DNA of 35,839 bases from CAYPSN01 sp041907025 (GTDB lineage: Bacteria > Patescibacteriota > Saccharimonadia > CAILAD01 > JADZBC01). Below the pieces are notes generated by a model, which worked only from the letters and a program-made list of their open reading frames with translations, did no database searches and was not told the DNA's origin. Within the stretch, counting starts at the first letter, position 1; every line of letters starts with the position of its first letter. Below, one piece after another: positions 6,374 to 14,162 of this stretch. The translations under genes and the position numbers were made by a program. The DNA is taken from assembly GCA_041907025.1 (NCBI GenBank), contig JAYRIB010000019.1, positions 1 through 35,839 on the forward strand, given 5' to 3'.

Positions 6374-6957
6374 TATCTATACCCTGCGACTTTATACTCA
6401 TCATTTTCTAACTTCTGGTGGATCGATGCCACCAGATCAGCAACCTCCTGATCCGTCATAAGTTTCACACCCAACTCGTCAGCCACTTCCTGAATGAGTA
6501 CCTCGGCTGCCTTAATTTCTGAGTCAACACGTACTACAACCTCAAACTCCAAGTGGTGACCCCAACCCTCACTCCATTTCAGCGCAATCTCTACCCCTTT
6601 ATAGTCATAGTCAGTTCGAACCTGCTCGTCGTAGATAACCTTTTCCAGCCCTAGTAGCCCTTTGAACATCTTAACGGCGGCTAGCTCCTGGCTTGGGTCG
6701 ATACTAATCTCGAACTCATCAGCGTGGCCCGCATCGGTGATGTTCTTAGACTTATATGCTGCTCGAATTTGTTCCTGGCCCTTGTCGTGAACGAGCTTAA
6801 AAGCTTTACCCGAATCGTGAAAGTAATAGCTAGCTTGCTCTTGATGACGTAGCGTCTTTGCATGCTCATCAAGAAACTTTTTAATCCTAGCATGATCGGC
6901 CTCATTAACTAGGGCGCGGAACTCAACCTCGATAGCCTTAGCGTGACTTTTTGCCAT
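6373..6957 (-). CDS. CYTH-domain phosphohydrolase or cyclase-like protein
   Basis: Start at 6957 (MAKSHAKAIEVEF) is chosen for AAGGA 6-10 bases upstream; an in-frame ATG at 6996 lies deeper within the ndk gene without a ribosome site. 194 residues. The N-terminal IEVEFRA corresponds to the ExExK-type signature of CYTH (CyaB-thiamine triphosphatase) proteins, with Arg at the last position. Further acidic and basic strands follow (DEFEISID, HHLEFEVVVRV), as in a triphosphate tunnel. Known members hydrolyse triphosphates such as ThTP or tripolyphosphate, or cyclise ATP. It overlaps ndk by 20 bases, and with NDK and NUDIX suggests a nucleotide or triphosphate housekeeping operon. Confidence 0.75.
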   Translation of the reverse strand: MAKSHAKAIEVEFRALVNEADHARIKKFLDEHAKTLRHQEQASYYFHDSGKAFKLVHDKGQEQIRAAYKSKNITDAGHADEFEISIDPSQELAAVKMFKGLLGLEKVIYDEQVRTDYDYKGVEIALKWSEGWGHHLEFEVVVRVDSEIKAAEVLIQEVADELGVKLMTDQEVADLVASIHQKLENDEYKVAGYR

Positions 6958-7576
6958 ACCAATCCTTGGTAAAGAGGACTTCGTCCTCGGCGGCATGATA
7001 GTCTACAATGTCAGACTCATCGAACCATATACTAATCTCGCGATCAGCATTCTCCGGAGAGTCACTGGCATGGATTATGTTCTTAATCGGCCAATCACCG
7101 GCATCAGCAACTTCGTAAGAATCTAGGGAGTAGTCGAAGCCAATTGTACCAACGTCTGCAAGGAGCGGGCTGGTAGATCCACGCATTTTACGCACCACCT
7201 CAATAACGTGCGGCCCCTCGAGTACAAGTGCAACAACAGGCCCAGCGCCTAAAGAGTCCATGAGTTTACGCCTTGTATAAACTCCAAACTCTCGCGGGCT
7301 ATCTAGGGGCGGTTCTACACCACGATCCTTATAGCTATTGAATGTTCTGGTGCCGCTTTCAAGCAACCATTCTTCGCTGTTAACATAATGCTCTTCAACT
7401 AAACTCTGAGGTGGGACAAGCATTCTAATTGCGATAATCTTCAGTCCTTTTCGTTCAAACCGAGTAATAATCTCACCAACTAGCTTACGCATAACCCCGT
7501 CCGGCTTAATCAACACGAGGGAGCGCTCGCGTCGCAGCTTTTCCATCTTTTCTAGGTCTTTTAAACTCACTTCCAT
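6938..7576 (-). CDS. ndk: Nucleoside diphosphate kinase, enlarged form
   Basis: ATG at 7576 (MEVSLKD) follows AAGGAGAG; a TTG 21 bases upstream is less likely. 212 residues against about 140-150 for usual NDKs. The family core is clear: SLVLIKPDGVMR, then GPVVALVLEG, and the active-site His in NIIHASDSPENADREI. Extra length lies in an N-terminal helix of about 16 residues, a loop after HYVNSEEW (about 30 residues) and an insert between GTIG and NIIHASDS (about 20 residues). The enzyme balances (d)NTP pools by phospho-His transfer from ATP. The stop overlaps the CYTH start; mnmG ends 23 bases upstream. Confidence 0.9.
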   Translation of the reverse strand: MEVSLKDLEKMEKLRRERSLVLIKPDGVMRKLVGEIITRFERKGLKIIAIRMLVPPQSLVEEHYVNSEEWLLESGTRTFNSYKDRGVEPPLDSPREFGVYTRRKLMDSLGAGPVVALVLEGPHVIEVVRKMRGSTSPLLADVGTIGFDYSLDSYEVADAGDWPIKNIIHASDSPENADREISIWFDESDIVDYHAAEDEVLFTKDWYGKKSR

Positions 7577-7599
7577 GATTCTCTCCTTTGGTTTCAAAG

Positions 7600-9483
7600 T
7601 TATATTGTAACAGCTTTGGGCTTACCCTGGCCACGGTGGCTGTGCGCATGCAACGCAATCATGAGGATGCTGAGATCAGCCGGGGTAATGCCCTGCACCT
7701 TACTAGCTTGGGCTAGCGTTGTCGGCTGGATCTCTCCCAGGCGCTTACGGGCTTCGTTGCGTAGCCCACGCACGTTGTCGTAGTCCAGATCCGTCGGGAT
7801 GGGCTGTCCAGCTTTTTCATGCAAACGTTGGGCGTCACGCTCCTGGCGGGCAAAGTAACCACTATACTTAGCCTCGAGCTCCACGGCCTCGAGCGCATCG
7901 GCAGGAATCTGCAAACCGTACTGATCCTGCAGATCTATTAACTTCACTTCAGGCCGAGCCAAGTACTCGTAGAGCGATATCTTACCGTGCTCCTGCATAA
8001 TCCGTAGTTCTTTGAGTTGGTCCAGACCAGTAGTAATCGCATGTGCCCTCTTTTGCACACGGACGTAAGCTTCCTTGCTAGCTAGCCCCAGCTCGTAGCC
8101 CAACTTGGTGAGACGCAGGTCCGCATTGTCGTTGCGCAATAGCAGTCGATATTCTGCCCGGCTGGTGAACATTCTATATGGCTCTACGTGTGTTTTAGTA
8201 GTTAAATCTTCAATTAATACACCGATGTAAGCCTGGGCCCGATCCAACGTAAATTCGCTCTTGCCGAGTGCCTTGCGGGCCGCGTTTACACCTGATATGA
8301 GGCCCTGAGCGGCCGCTTCTTCGTAGCCCGTGGTGCCGTTCATTTGGCCAGCAAAATAGAGCGATTGAACAACTTTTGTTTCCAATGTGAGCTTGAGCTG
8401 ATGTGGCAAAAAGTAGTCGTAGACAACCGCGTAGCCATGGGCTAAAAAGTGTGCGTTTTCCAAGCCTGGCACGGAGCGAATCACTTGCTCTTGTACGGCT
8501 TCGGGAAAGGCCAGCGAACCACCTTGTACGTACATCCGCTCGCCATCCGCACCATCGGGGCGACCTTCGGGCTCAATGAAGAGAGGGTGGCGCGTCTTTT
8601 CGGGGAAGTTGGCGACCTTGAGGTCGAGCGACGGACAACTGCGAGGGGCGCGCTCGGTGATCATACCCGAAAACACCGGCGAGGTCTTAAGGTTGTCCAT
8701 GATGATCTGGTGCGTTTCGGGCGTCGTATAGGTTAAATAACACGGCTCTTGAGCCTCCGGCGGCAGGATTTGCCTATCGGGGTAGCTAAAACTGACTGGT
8801 CCGTCGCTACCAGGCGCTAGCTCCATCTTGGAGTAATCAATACTATCACGGGCGATACGTGGAGGCGTACCGGTCTTGAGCCGACCGTGCTTGAGGCCTA
8901 GCTTAACCAGCGACTCCGTGAGCCCACCGACGGAATCCTCGTCGATCCGCCCACCTTTGCGCACTACTCTATCGCCGATTACGATCTCACCGTTCAGGAA
9001 GGTACCAGCACAGATGATAACGGCCTTGGTGCTAATGAGGCCTCGCTTCTTGGTCTGTACGCCGGTTATGGCGCCGTCTGTGGCATCCACACCACTCACT
9101 TCGTCCTCTAGGAGCTCTAAGCCCTGAGCAGCCTTAAGGACTGCCAGCATGTTGGCGTTATAGGCTGACTTGTCTATCTGCGCTCTGTAGGCCCGTACCG
9201 CCGGTCCTTTGGAGGTGTTAAGCTCCTTTAGCTGAATGGCACTCGCGTCCACCAAGTCGGCCATGATTCCACCCAGGGCGCCGATCTCGCGCACCAAGTG
9301 ACCCTTGCCTGGCCCGCCCACTGACGGGTTACACGGCAGCGTTGCCACTTTGGTAAGATCAGTAGTAATTAGCGCCGTGCGCGCACCAAGCCTAGCTGCG
9401 GCCACAGCGGCTTCGCAGCCGGCGTGCCCGGCCCCCACGACAATCACGTCGTATTCAGTTGTGTTTTGAGTTGTCTTAGCCAT
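7600..9483 (-). CDS. mnmG: tRNA uridine-5-carboxymethylaminomethyl modification enzyme MnmG (GidA)
   Basis: 627 residues, standard length. FAD-binding GAGHAGCEAA near residue 17, the conserved PCNPSVGGPGKGHLVREI, the MnmG-specific LKTGTPPRI, and the C-terminal helical domain with YIGVLIEDL and EPYRMFTSRAEYRL. With MnmE (not in this window) it modifies U34 of tRNAs reading split codon boxes. First gene of an operon continuing into ndk, CYTH and NUDIX genes. A TATAAT lies 14 bases upstream of the start. Confidence 0.97.
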   Translation of the reverse strand: MAKTTQNTTEYDVIVVGAGHAGCEAAVAAARLGARTALITTDLTKVATLPCNPSVGGPGKGHLVREIGALGGIMADLVDASAIQLKELNTSKGPAVRAYRAQIDKSAYNANMLAVLKAAQGLELLEDEVSGVDATDGAITGVQTKKRGLISTKAVIICAGTFLNGEIVIGDRVVRKGGRIDEDSVGGLTESLVKLGLKHGRLKTGTPPRIARDSIDYSKMELAPGSDGPVSFSYPDRQILPPEAQEPCYLTYTTPETHQIIMDNLKTSPVFSGMITERAPRSCPSLDLKVANFPEKTRHPLFIEPEGRPDGADGERMYVQGGSLAFPEAVQEQVIRSVPGLENAHFLAHGYAVVYDYFLPHQLKLTLETKVVQSLYFAGQMNGTTGYEEAAAQGLISGVNAARKALGKSEFTLDRAQAYIGVLIEDLTTKTHVEPYRMFTSRAEYRLLLRNDNADLRLTKLGYELGLASKEAYVRVQKRAHAITTGLDQLKELRIMQEHGKISLYEYLARPEVKLIDLQDQYGLQIPADALEAVELEAKYSGYFARQERDAQRLHEKAGQPIPTDLDYDNVRGLRNEARKRLGEIQPTTLAQASKVQGITPADLSILMIALHAHSHRGQGKPKAVTI

Positions 9484-9497
9484 ACAAATTGAGGCTA

Positions 9498-9503
9498 ATT
9501 ATA
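9498..9503 (-). promoter_or_regulatory. -10 box of the mnmG operon
   Basis: Consensus TATAAT on the minus strand, 14 bases before the mnmG ATG, giving a leader of only about 7-8 bases. No clear -35. Confidence 0.55.
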
Positions 9504-9566
9504 GCTGAAATGGGGTATTTTAGCCAGGGTGAGAGAAGCTCTTGCGCTTGAACCACCTAGATAATA

Positions 9567-10007
9567 ATGCGAGAATACGAGCAGTCGCACCTTAACAGAA
9601 ATGAGAGAGGAATGCCAGACTACAACAATGGGCAATACTTGGCGCCGTCAAAGGAAGCCTTGGCACACGCAGTGATGGACCCGAGTAGCTGGGTATCCAT
9701 CTTTGGCAAGACACCAGAGCTCCGTGGGCCGCGAAATCTCCCTCGATACGTCGTGGCCATCACGAGCCTCACTCGAACAAGTGCAAAACGGCCATCAAAG
9801 TTCTCCTCGTACGATGTTACAGGAGAAGACGCACTGGGGAGGACATTCAAGGGTTCTGTTTCGTACGAAGAGGGTCGCACTCCAATGTATGGCCACGTCA
9901 TGGTCATTAAGTGGGACGAGGAGCCCGAGGCGACTGGCGCGGACGGAGCTAAGCACTCCGACGTCCGAGGGGCTAAGGAGTTCGTTGGCGGCATGCCCAT
10001 CACCTGA
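9567..10007 (+). CDS. Hypothetical orphan protein, about 131-146 aa
   Basis: The reading frame is good from ATG 9567 (146 residues), but a GATAAT box ends at 9564, so transcription may start beyond that ATG; the next in-frame ATG (9612, MPDYNNGQ) has GAGAGG almost touching it, so the start is unresolved. The protein is soluble and beta-rich in the middle (YVVAITSLTR and GRTFKGSVSY), with an acidic stretch (WDEEPEATGADGA) and no membrane helix. Family unknown. It diverges from mnmG and ends in a nested double-hairpin terminator like those at 2109 and 5308. Confidence 0.65.
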   Translation: MREYEQSHLNRNERGMPDYNNGQYLAPSKEALAHAVMDPSSWVSIFGKTPELRGPRNLPRYVVAITSLTRTSAKRPSKFSSYDVTGEDALGRTFKGSVSYEEGRTPMYGHVMVIKWDEEPEATGADGAKHSDVRGAKEFVGGMPIT

Positions 10008-10031
10008 GAACACCAAACCATCTCTCACATA

Positions 10032-10085
10032 GACCCTGAGGAAACCGATTGCACCGCAATCCGACCCCTCGGGGTCTCCTCTTTT
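10032..10085 (+). terminator. Nested double-hairpin terminator
   Basis: Outer arms GACCCTGAGG (10032-10041) and CCTCGGGGTC (10067-10076), one G-U; inner arms GATTGC (10047-10052) and GCAATC (10056-10061); then TCCTCTTTTATT. Confidence 0.85.
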
Positions 10086-10131
10086 ATTACAACCTCTTGC
10101 CTCCCAACCTGAAACAGCTTAAGCTAAGGGT

Positions 10132-11043
10132 ATGTTTAGCGATTACATGACAGACTTTTTGGAATACATGGAAGTAGAGCGAGGTCGTAGCTTGCGCACC
10201 ATCGAGAACTACTCCCACTACCTTAATCGGTTCGACGAATTCGCAGGCGAAATAAAGGTTGCAAGCATTACAACAGATGTAATCAGTAAGTGGCGCCAAT
10301 GGCTGAACCGCTATGTGGGCGAGGACGGCCGCAGCATTAGCCGCACCACCCAAAACTACCACCTGATTGCCATGCGTAGCTTTCTGCGCTACTTAGCCAA
10401 GCGCGACATCAAGAGCCTCAGCCCAGATAAGATCGAGCTGGCTCAAGCCAAGCGGCCGCAAGTGAGCTTTTTAGACAAAGACGAGGTACACCGGCTCATG
10501 GAGGTGATTAAGAGCGACACCAACACTGGCCTACGCGACCGCGCCATCCTGGCTCTCCTCTTCTCCACCGGTCTGCGCGTGTCTGAGCTAGTAGCGCTGA
10601 ACCGCGACAGCATCAACCTTGAGCGTGGCGAATTCAGCATTCGCGGTAAGGGCCAGAAAGACCGGCCGGTGTACGTCAGTGATTCCGCTACCTATATGCT
10701 TGGCGAATACCTCAAGAGTCGTAAAGATGAGTTTGACCCCCTCTTCATCCACTTTAGTGGCTCCAAAAGCGAGCTAGAGGGCGGCGAATACACGCGCCTA
10801 ACCACCCGCAGCATTCAGCGGATTGTAGAAAAGTACGCCAAGCTGGCGGGCATTACCAAACACGTTACACCCCATACGCTGCGACACAGCTTTGCGACTG
10901 ATCTGCTCATGAACGGCGCCGACATCCGCAGTGTGCAGGGGCTGCTGGGCCACTCCAACATCGCGACCACCCAAGTCTATACGCACATCACCGACCCGCA
11001 TCTCAAGGACGTGCACAAGAAGTTCCATTCTGATAATAGCTAG
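10132..11043 (+). CDS. Tyrosine site-specific recombinase, XerC/XerD type
   Basis: 303 residues, the size of a Xer recombinase. N-terminal SAM-like core-binding domain (about 1-95), catalytic domain after it. All catalytic residues are visible: Arg149 (STGLRVSEL), Lys173 (RGKGQKDRPV), His248-x-x-Arg251 (PHTLRHSFAT), His274 (LLGHSN) and nucleophile Tyr283 (TQVYTH). It probably resolves chromosome dimers at dif, possibly as a single Xer; XerC and XerD cannot be told apart here. A role in mobile DNA is an alternative given the orphan genes upstream, but no att site or phage gene is present. It converges on the minor-pilin operon with 4 bases between stop codons. Confidence 0.93.
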   Translation: MFSDYMTDFLEYMEVERGRSLRTIENYSHYLNRFDEFAGEIKVASITTDVISKWRQWLNRYVGEDGRSISRTTQNYHLIAMRSFLRYLAKRDIKSLSPDKIELAQAKRPQVSFLDKDEVHRLMEVIKSDTNTGLRDRAILALLFSTGLRVSELVALNRDSINLERGEFSIRGKGQKDRPVYVSDSATYMLGEYLKSRKDEFDPLFIHFSGSKSELEGGEYTRLTTRSIQRIVEKYAKLAGITKHVTPHTLRHSFATDLLMNGADIRSVQGLLGHSNIATTQVYTHITDPHLKDVHKKFHSDNS

Positions 11044-11047
11044 GCTG

Positions 11048-12175
11048 CTAGTTCTCGCAAGATGGGGAGTTCTTGCCTGTGCCGTTATTAACAGGTGTAA
11101 AGGCATCATTCACCTTCAGATCCTTGCATATGCTTTTGCCAGAAAATACTGCGTTCTCGAAAACCGCAAAAGCACTGTTCTGCACCAGCGCCTTTTGAGC
11201 TACTACCCTACGGTAGAGGTTGTTGCTACGGGCAGTCACATCTATAGTAGCGTATGGCTGTGGTAACCTAAGTAAATTGCCCGAAGCGTCATAAAACTTG
11301 AGCCGAAACGAAGTACCGTTATAACGAGTAGTTAGTTTAAACATAAAGTTTGTGGCATTAACAAAATTTTCGTCACCTCCTGACACAGTCTTTAACTCGA
11401 CTTTATCGGTACTTTTACACAAGAATCCATCCGGATAACCTTGGCCACAGGCAGTGCTTACTATTGCGGGTGTACCGATACTACTGGCTGGCCTAATGAC
11501 ATACTTGCGCATTGGCATACCAAAGGCATCATCGCTCGCCGATACAAGTGGCGTAATAGGACCAGAGGCAGCCCACCATGCGTAAGTGAGCTCCAGAGCA
11601 GCAGGGTTACTCCAGCTTGCTACATCGAGAGGCTTCCAATTAGTCGGCAGTGATGTAATGTCTTCACCAGCTTTTGCCCACTCAATACTCATGCTCGCTA
11701 CGGGAGTCGATGCACCGCTATCATCCCTCACAGCTCCCGTTAAGTTAATCCTAAATGACTCATCCCGCTCTAACTTACCCACGATTTCATTACTTGCACC
11801 CGTCTTCACGACGGCACACGTGATGTAGAGATTGTCGTTGGGTCCGCCAACTTGCAGTTCTGGACCCTTCGTACCTGGATCAGATGGTGAAGCATTACAG
11901 GCGTTGCGGTCGTGCGGGCCAGCCGTAGTGGCTATCTCGCTAGCAAGTTTCTGCACTTCGCCCTCCGCGGCGCTGAGCGCCCGGTTGGCCTGCTCTACAT
12001 TGCTAGCCTGGCGAAGTTCGTTGACTGAGAGTGCTGTAAGTCCGCCCACAATTCCGAGCAATACTATAGCCAATATCACTGTTGTTAGGAGCGATGCTCC
12101 TCCACGCTGACTATAAAGAGTCTTCATACCGCTCATGTTACCACATTTTGGTTGTTGAAAGAACCCACCTAGCAT
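11048..12175 (-). CDS. Minor pilin, PilX/GspK-like
   Basis: 375 residues from the ATG at 12175, which lies 4 bases after the previous stop and 11 bases after AAGGAG. In-frame ATGs at 12136 and 12127 (MKTLYSQRGG) are alternatives. The hydrophobic N-terminus after QRGG (ASLLTTVILAIVLLGIVGG) is the pilin-type helix but lacks the Glu5 of other pilins, as known for PilX/GspK proteins. A helix with AAEGEVQKLASEIA follows, then a large Cys-containing globular part. It is the last of four minor pilins in the order of gspH-I-J-K. In characterised systems the K/X subunit caps the pilus tip complex. Confidence 0.75.
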   Translation of the reverse strand: MLGGFFQQPKCGNMSGMKTLYSQRGGASLLTTVILAIVLLGIVGGLTALSVNELRQASNVEQANRALSAAEGEVQKLASEIATTAGPHDRNACNASPSDPGTKGPELQVGGPNDNLYITCAVVKTGASNEIVGKLERDESFRINLTGAVRDDSGASTPVASMSIEWAKAGEDITSLPTNWKPLDVASWSNPAALELTYAWWAASGPITPLVSASDDAFGMPMRKYVIRPASSIGTPAIVSTACGQGYPDGFLCKSTDKVELKTVSGGDENFVNATNFMFKLTTRYNGTSFRLKFYDASGNLLRLPQPYATIDVTARSNNLYRRVVAQKALVQNSAFAVFENAVFSGKSICKDLKVNDAFTPVNNGTGKNSPSCEN

Positions 12176-12179
12176 TACC

Positions 12180-12737
12180 CTACCTGCTCCTTAGCAGAAA
12201 GCTTGATGTTAACCCAAATTCATTCGAGAACTGACGTTCTCGCACGCTGTTTTGAGGAGTATCAGAACCCCTACGCACCTTGAGCGTAATCTGAACACTC
12301 TTTACCGCTTGAATCCCAAGGATTGGTGGCTGAATGAGTAACACAGGATTCCATTGGGTCACTTCTACTTCAGGTGGTGTTAGATTAACTGGAGTAGCGC
12401 TTATTGCTGGCACGTAAGTAGGAACGCAACTACTAACGTCTTCCTGTTTGAGCGTTGTGCCATCTAGGTAATAGGCCCGGTTGCCTGTTGCTGTTTCAAG
12501 GCATAGCTTGTTGGTAGTTGGCACTGACACTTGGGTAGCAGATCGGACATCTCTACCGATTTGTTCAACAATCGTCCTAACTTCTTGCTGGTTGTTCCTA
12601 CTGACGTTTGCCTGACTATAAATTAGCATAGCATTCAAAAGGCCTGAAACTGCCACCACAAGCATAATAACAAAAGCCGTCATAGCAAAGAGAAGTTCGA
12701 TCAAAGTAAATCCAGTTGGCTTACGCTGGTGGCTCAT
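12180..12737 (-). CDS. Minor pilin, PilW/GspJ-like
   Basis: 185 residues. The prepilin site G9|F10 with TLIE (Glu14) is followed by a hydrophobic helix (LLFAMTAFVIMLVVAVSGLL). The next part, with NVSRNNQQEVRTIVEQIGRDVRSA broken by eye as a long amphipathic helix, is typical of GspJ/PilW. The C-terminal domain is beta-rich with two Cys. It overlaps the upstream gene by ATGA. Expected to sit in the inner membrane until incorporated in the pilus tip initiation complex. Confidence 0.8.
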   Translation of the reverse strand: MSHQRKPTGFTLIELLFAMTAFVIMLVVAVSGLLNAMLIYSQANVSRNNQQEVRTIVEQIGRDVRSATQVSVPTTNKLCLETATGNRAYYLDGTTLKQEDVSSCVPTYVPAISATPVNLTPPEVEVTQWNPVLLIQPPILGIQAVKSVQITLKVRRGSDTPQNSVRERQFSNEFGLTSSFLLRSR

Positions 12738-13204
12738 GATTCCTGTCCGATCGTTACTATTTGGTCGGTGCTATTTGTTGCTGATGAGCCTATCGACTTC
12801 CATGTTACCCTAATTCGAACCTCGTACAACCCCGAGGCAGTAAGACTGATCGAGGCAATCTCACGACTATATATGCCGACCTGACAGCCAGATCCAGCAC
12901 CAGCGGCTTGAGGTCGCCAGCTACCGCCACTGGCTACCATGCATCCGGCTGCAGTAGCAGGTAACGGGCCAAAGGCAGTAGCAAATGTAGTGGAATCTAC
13001 ACCGCGATGAAATGCCTTAAGTGCTTCGGCCTGCTCTTGGGCATATGCGCTTGCCTGAGTACGCTCGCCTGCTAATCGCGACGTGCGCCAAGCACCCACC
13101 GCCGCTGTGGTCAAAACAGTTAAGACGATCGCGAGTATAGCCAGAGCAAACACCACCTCAATAAGAGTGTCTCCCCTATGATCCCTGAAGCTCAAAGACC
13201 TCAC
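12734..13204 (-). CDS. Minor pilin, PilV/GspI-like
   Basis: 156 residues, GTG start overlapping the preceding stop (GTGA). Prepilin site RG11|D12 TLIE with Glu16; the residue after cleavage is Asp instead of the usual Phe/Met, which is unusual. Hydrophobic helix VVFALAILAIVLTVLTTAAVG, then ASAYAQEQAEALKAF, a signature of GspI/PilV-type pilins. Small C-terminal beta domain with two Cys. Confidence 0.8.
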   Translation of the reverse strand: MRSLSFRDHRGDTLIEVVFALAILAIVLTVLTTAAVGAWRTSRLAGERTQASAYAQEQAEALKAFHRGVDSTTFATAFGPLPATAAGCMVASGGSWRPQAAGAGSGCQVGIYSREIASISLTASGLYEVRIRVTWKSIGSSATNSTDQIVTIGQES

Positions 13205-14067
13205 TGCTTCAGCTCCATAACACCTGTTGCGGTATCAATCACAATGCTGGCTTTATAATTTGCGTTATCTGTGCCGACGAAGTACAGGGTTATGGTACTT
13301 TCCTGCGGAGTTTGGTAATTATCGTAAGTTTGCGAAGAGCTGAATGCCCCAGCCGGCAACGAACCCATTGCGCCGGTGTCCTGGAAATATGCTTGGCTAA
13401 AAAAGAATGGCAGGGCGGCCGAAGGCGCCTGGTCACTCGTGTCAGATTCATAGCGCACAAAGTTCAGCATACCTCGATCTCTAGGTTGTTCACTGCCACC
13501 AGGAGGCTTATAAGTGATGCCGCTTAAGCCAACCCCTGCTGGCAACTTGGCCTGTTTTTCCAGCAAGGGGCCTACGACCTTATCAAACCTCTCTGGGGCG
13601 GTAGGTGTAGGCTTGGCACCACGACCTATGTAGAATTCATAAAAAGCCCGTGCATAAGGCGGAGTAGCGGAGGCCTGCACATCGAAGTTATGTTCAATTA
13701 GGTAATTGGGTGCATAGGGGTTAGGTTGTGCAGCGTTATTTGCTGCCGTAGTAATTGCAAAACTAACTCCCCTCCCGACCATCTCAGCACCAGCACCTAA
13801 GCACTCTCCTTTTACTACGGCAGCTGCATCTGGATTTGCGCACGCAGAACTAGTAGCTCCCGCCCACTGCCCACTGGCAGCTTCGTTTTGGACTTTGCGT
13901 AGATTATTAAATACCTGCCGCATACCATCATCAAATTGTGATCGGCCGCGATTCGTCAGACCACCCAAGGCCAGCACGATCATGAAGGCCGAGATTGCCA
14001 AAACCAAGATCAGCTCTATGAGGGTAACCCCGCTGCGCAGACTTAGTGTGAGTTTGTGTCGAATCAT
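13201..14067 (-). CDS. Minor pilin, FimT/GspH-like
   Basis: 288 residues. Prepilin site G13|V14 TLIE with Glu18 and a helix ELILVLAISAFMIVLALGGL, then FDDGMRQVFNNLRKVQNEA, the pattern of GspH/FimT. Longer than usual (about 150-200), with a large Pro/Tyr-rich C-terminal part. First gene of the minor-pilin operon, with its own extended -10 promoter. The H-I-J-K order matches type II secretion and FimT-PilV-PilW-PilX clusters. Confidence 0.78.
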   Translation of the reverse strand: MIRHKLTLSLRSGVTLIELILVLAISAFMIVLALGGLTNRGRSQFDDGMRQVFNNLRKVQNEAASGQWAGATSSACANPDAAAVVKGECLGAGAEMVGRGVSFAITTAANNAAQPNPYAPNYLIEHNFDVQASATPPYARAFYEFYIGRGAKPTPTAPERFDKVVGPLLEKQAKLPAGVGLSGITYKPPGGSEQPRDRGMLNFVRYESDTSDQAPSAALPFFFSQAYFQDTGAMGSLPAGAFSSSQTYDNYQTPQESTITLYFVGTDNANYKASIVIDTATGVMELKQ

Positions 14068-14128
14068 GCTTTATAGTCTAACTATTCTCTTGTGCCAAAC
14101 GGCCGATTAGTACTCTTACTTAGGCTAC

Positions 14129-14144
14129 ATTATAGCACTTATGC
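14129..14144 (-). promoter_or_regulatory. Promoter of the minor-pilin operon
   Basis: Minus strand: GCATAAG directly joined to a perfect extended -10 TGCTATAAT. Expected start near 14122, leader about 55 bases. Confidence 0.75.
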
Positions 14145-14162
14145 TTCTGTGAAGTCATACTC

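Noticed and set aside
8449..9127. Plus-strand reading frames inside mnmG
   Set aside because: They are antisense shadows of a highly conserved coding sequence, without promoter or ribosome site.
2109..10076. Nested hairpins as integron attC sites recombined by the Xer-like enzyme
   Set aside because: The arms lack the RYYYAAC/GTTRRRY core sites, each gene has its own promoter, and the recombinase at 10132 has an ordinary Xer sequence without the IntI insert.
10008..10131. A dif site near the Xer-type recombinase
   Set aside because: No 28-base dif-like imperfect palindrome with two 11-base arms was found; the palindromic sequence here is the terminator of the 9567 gene.
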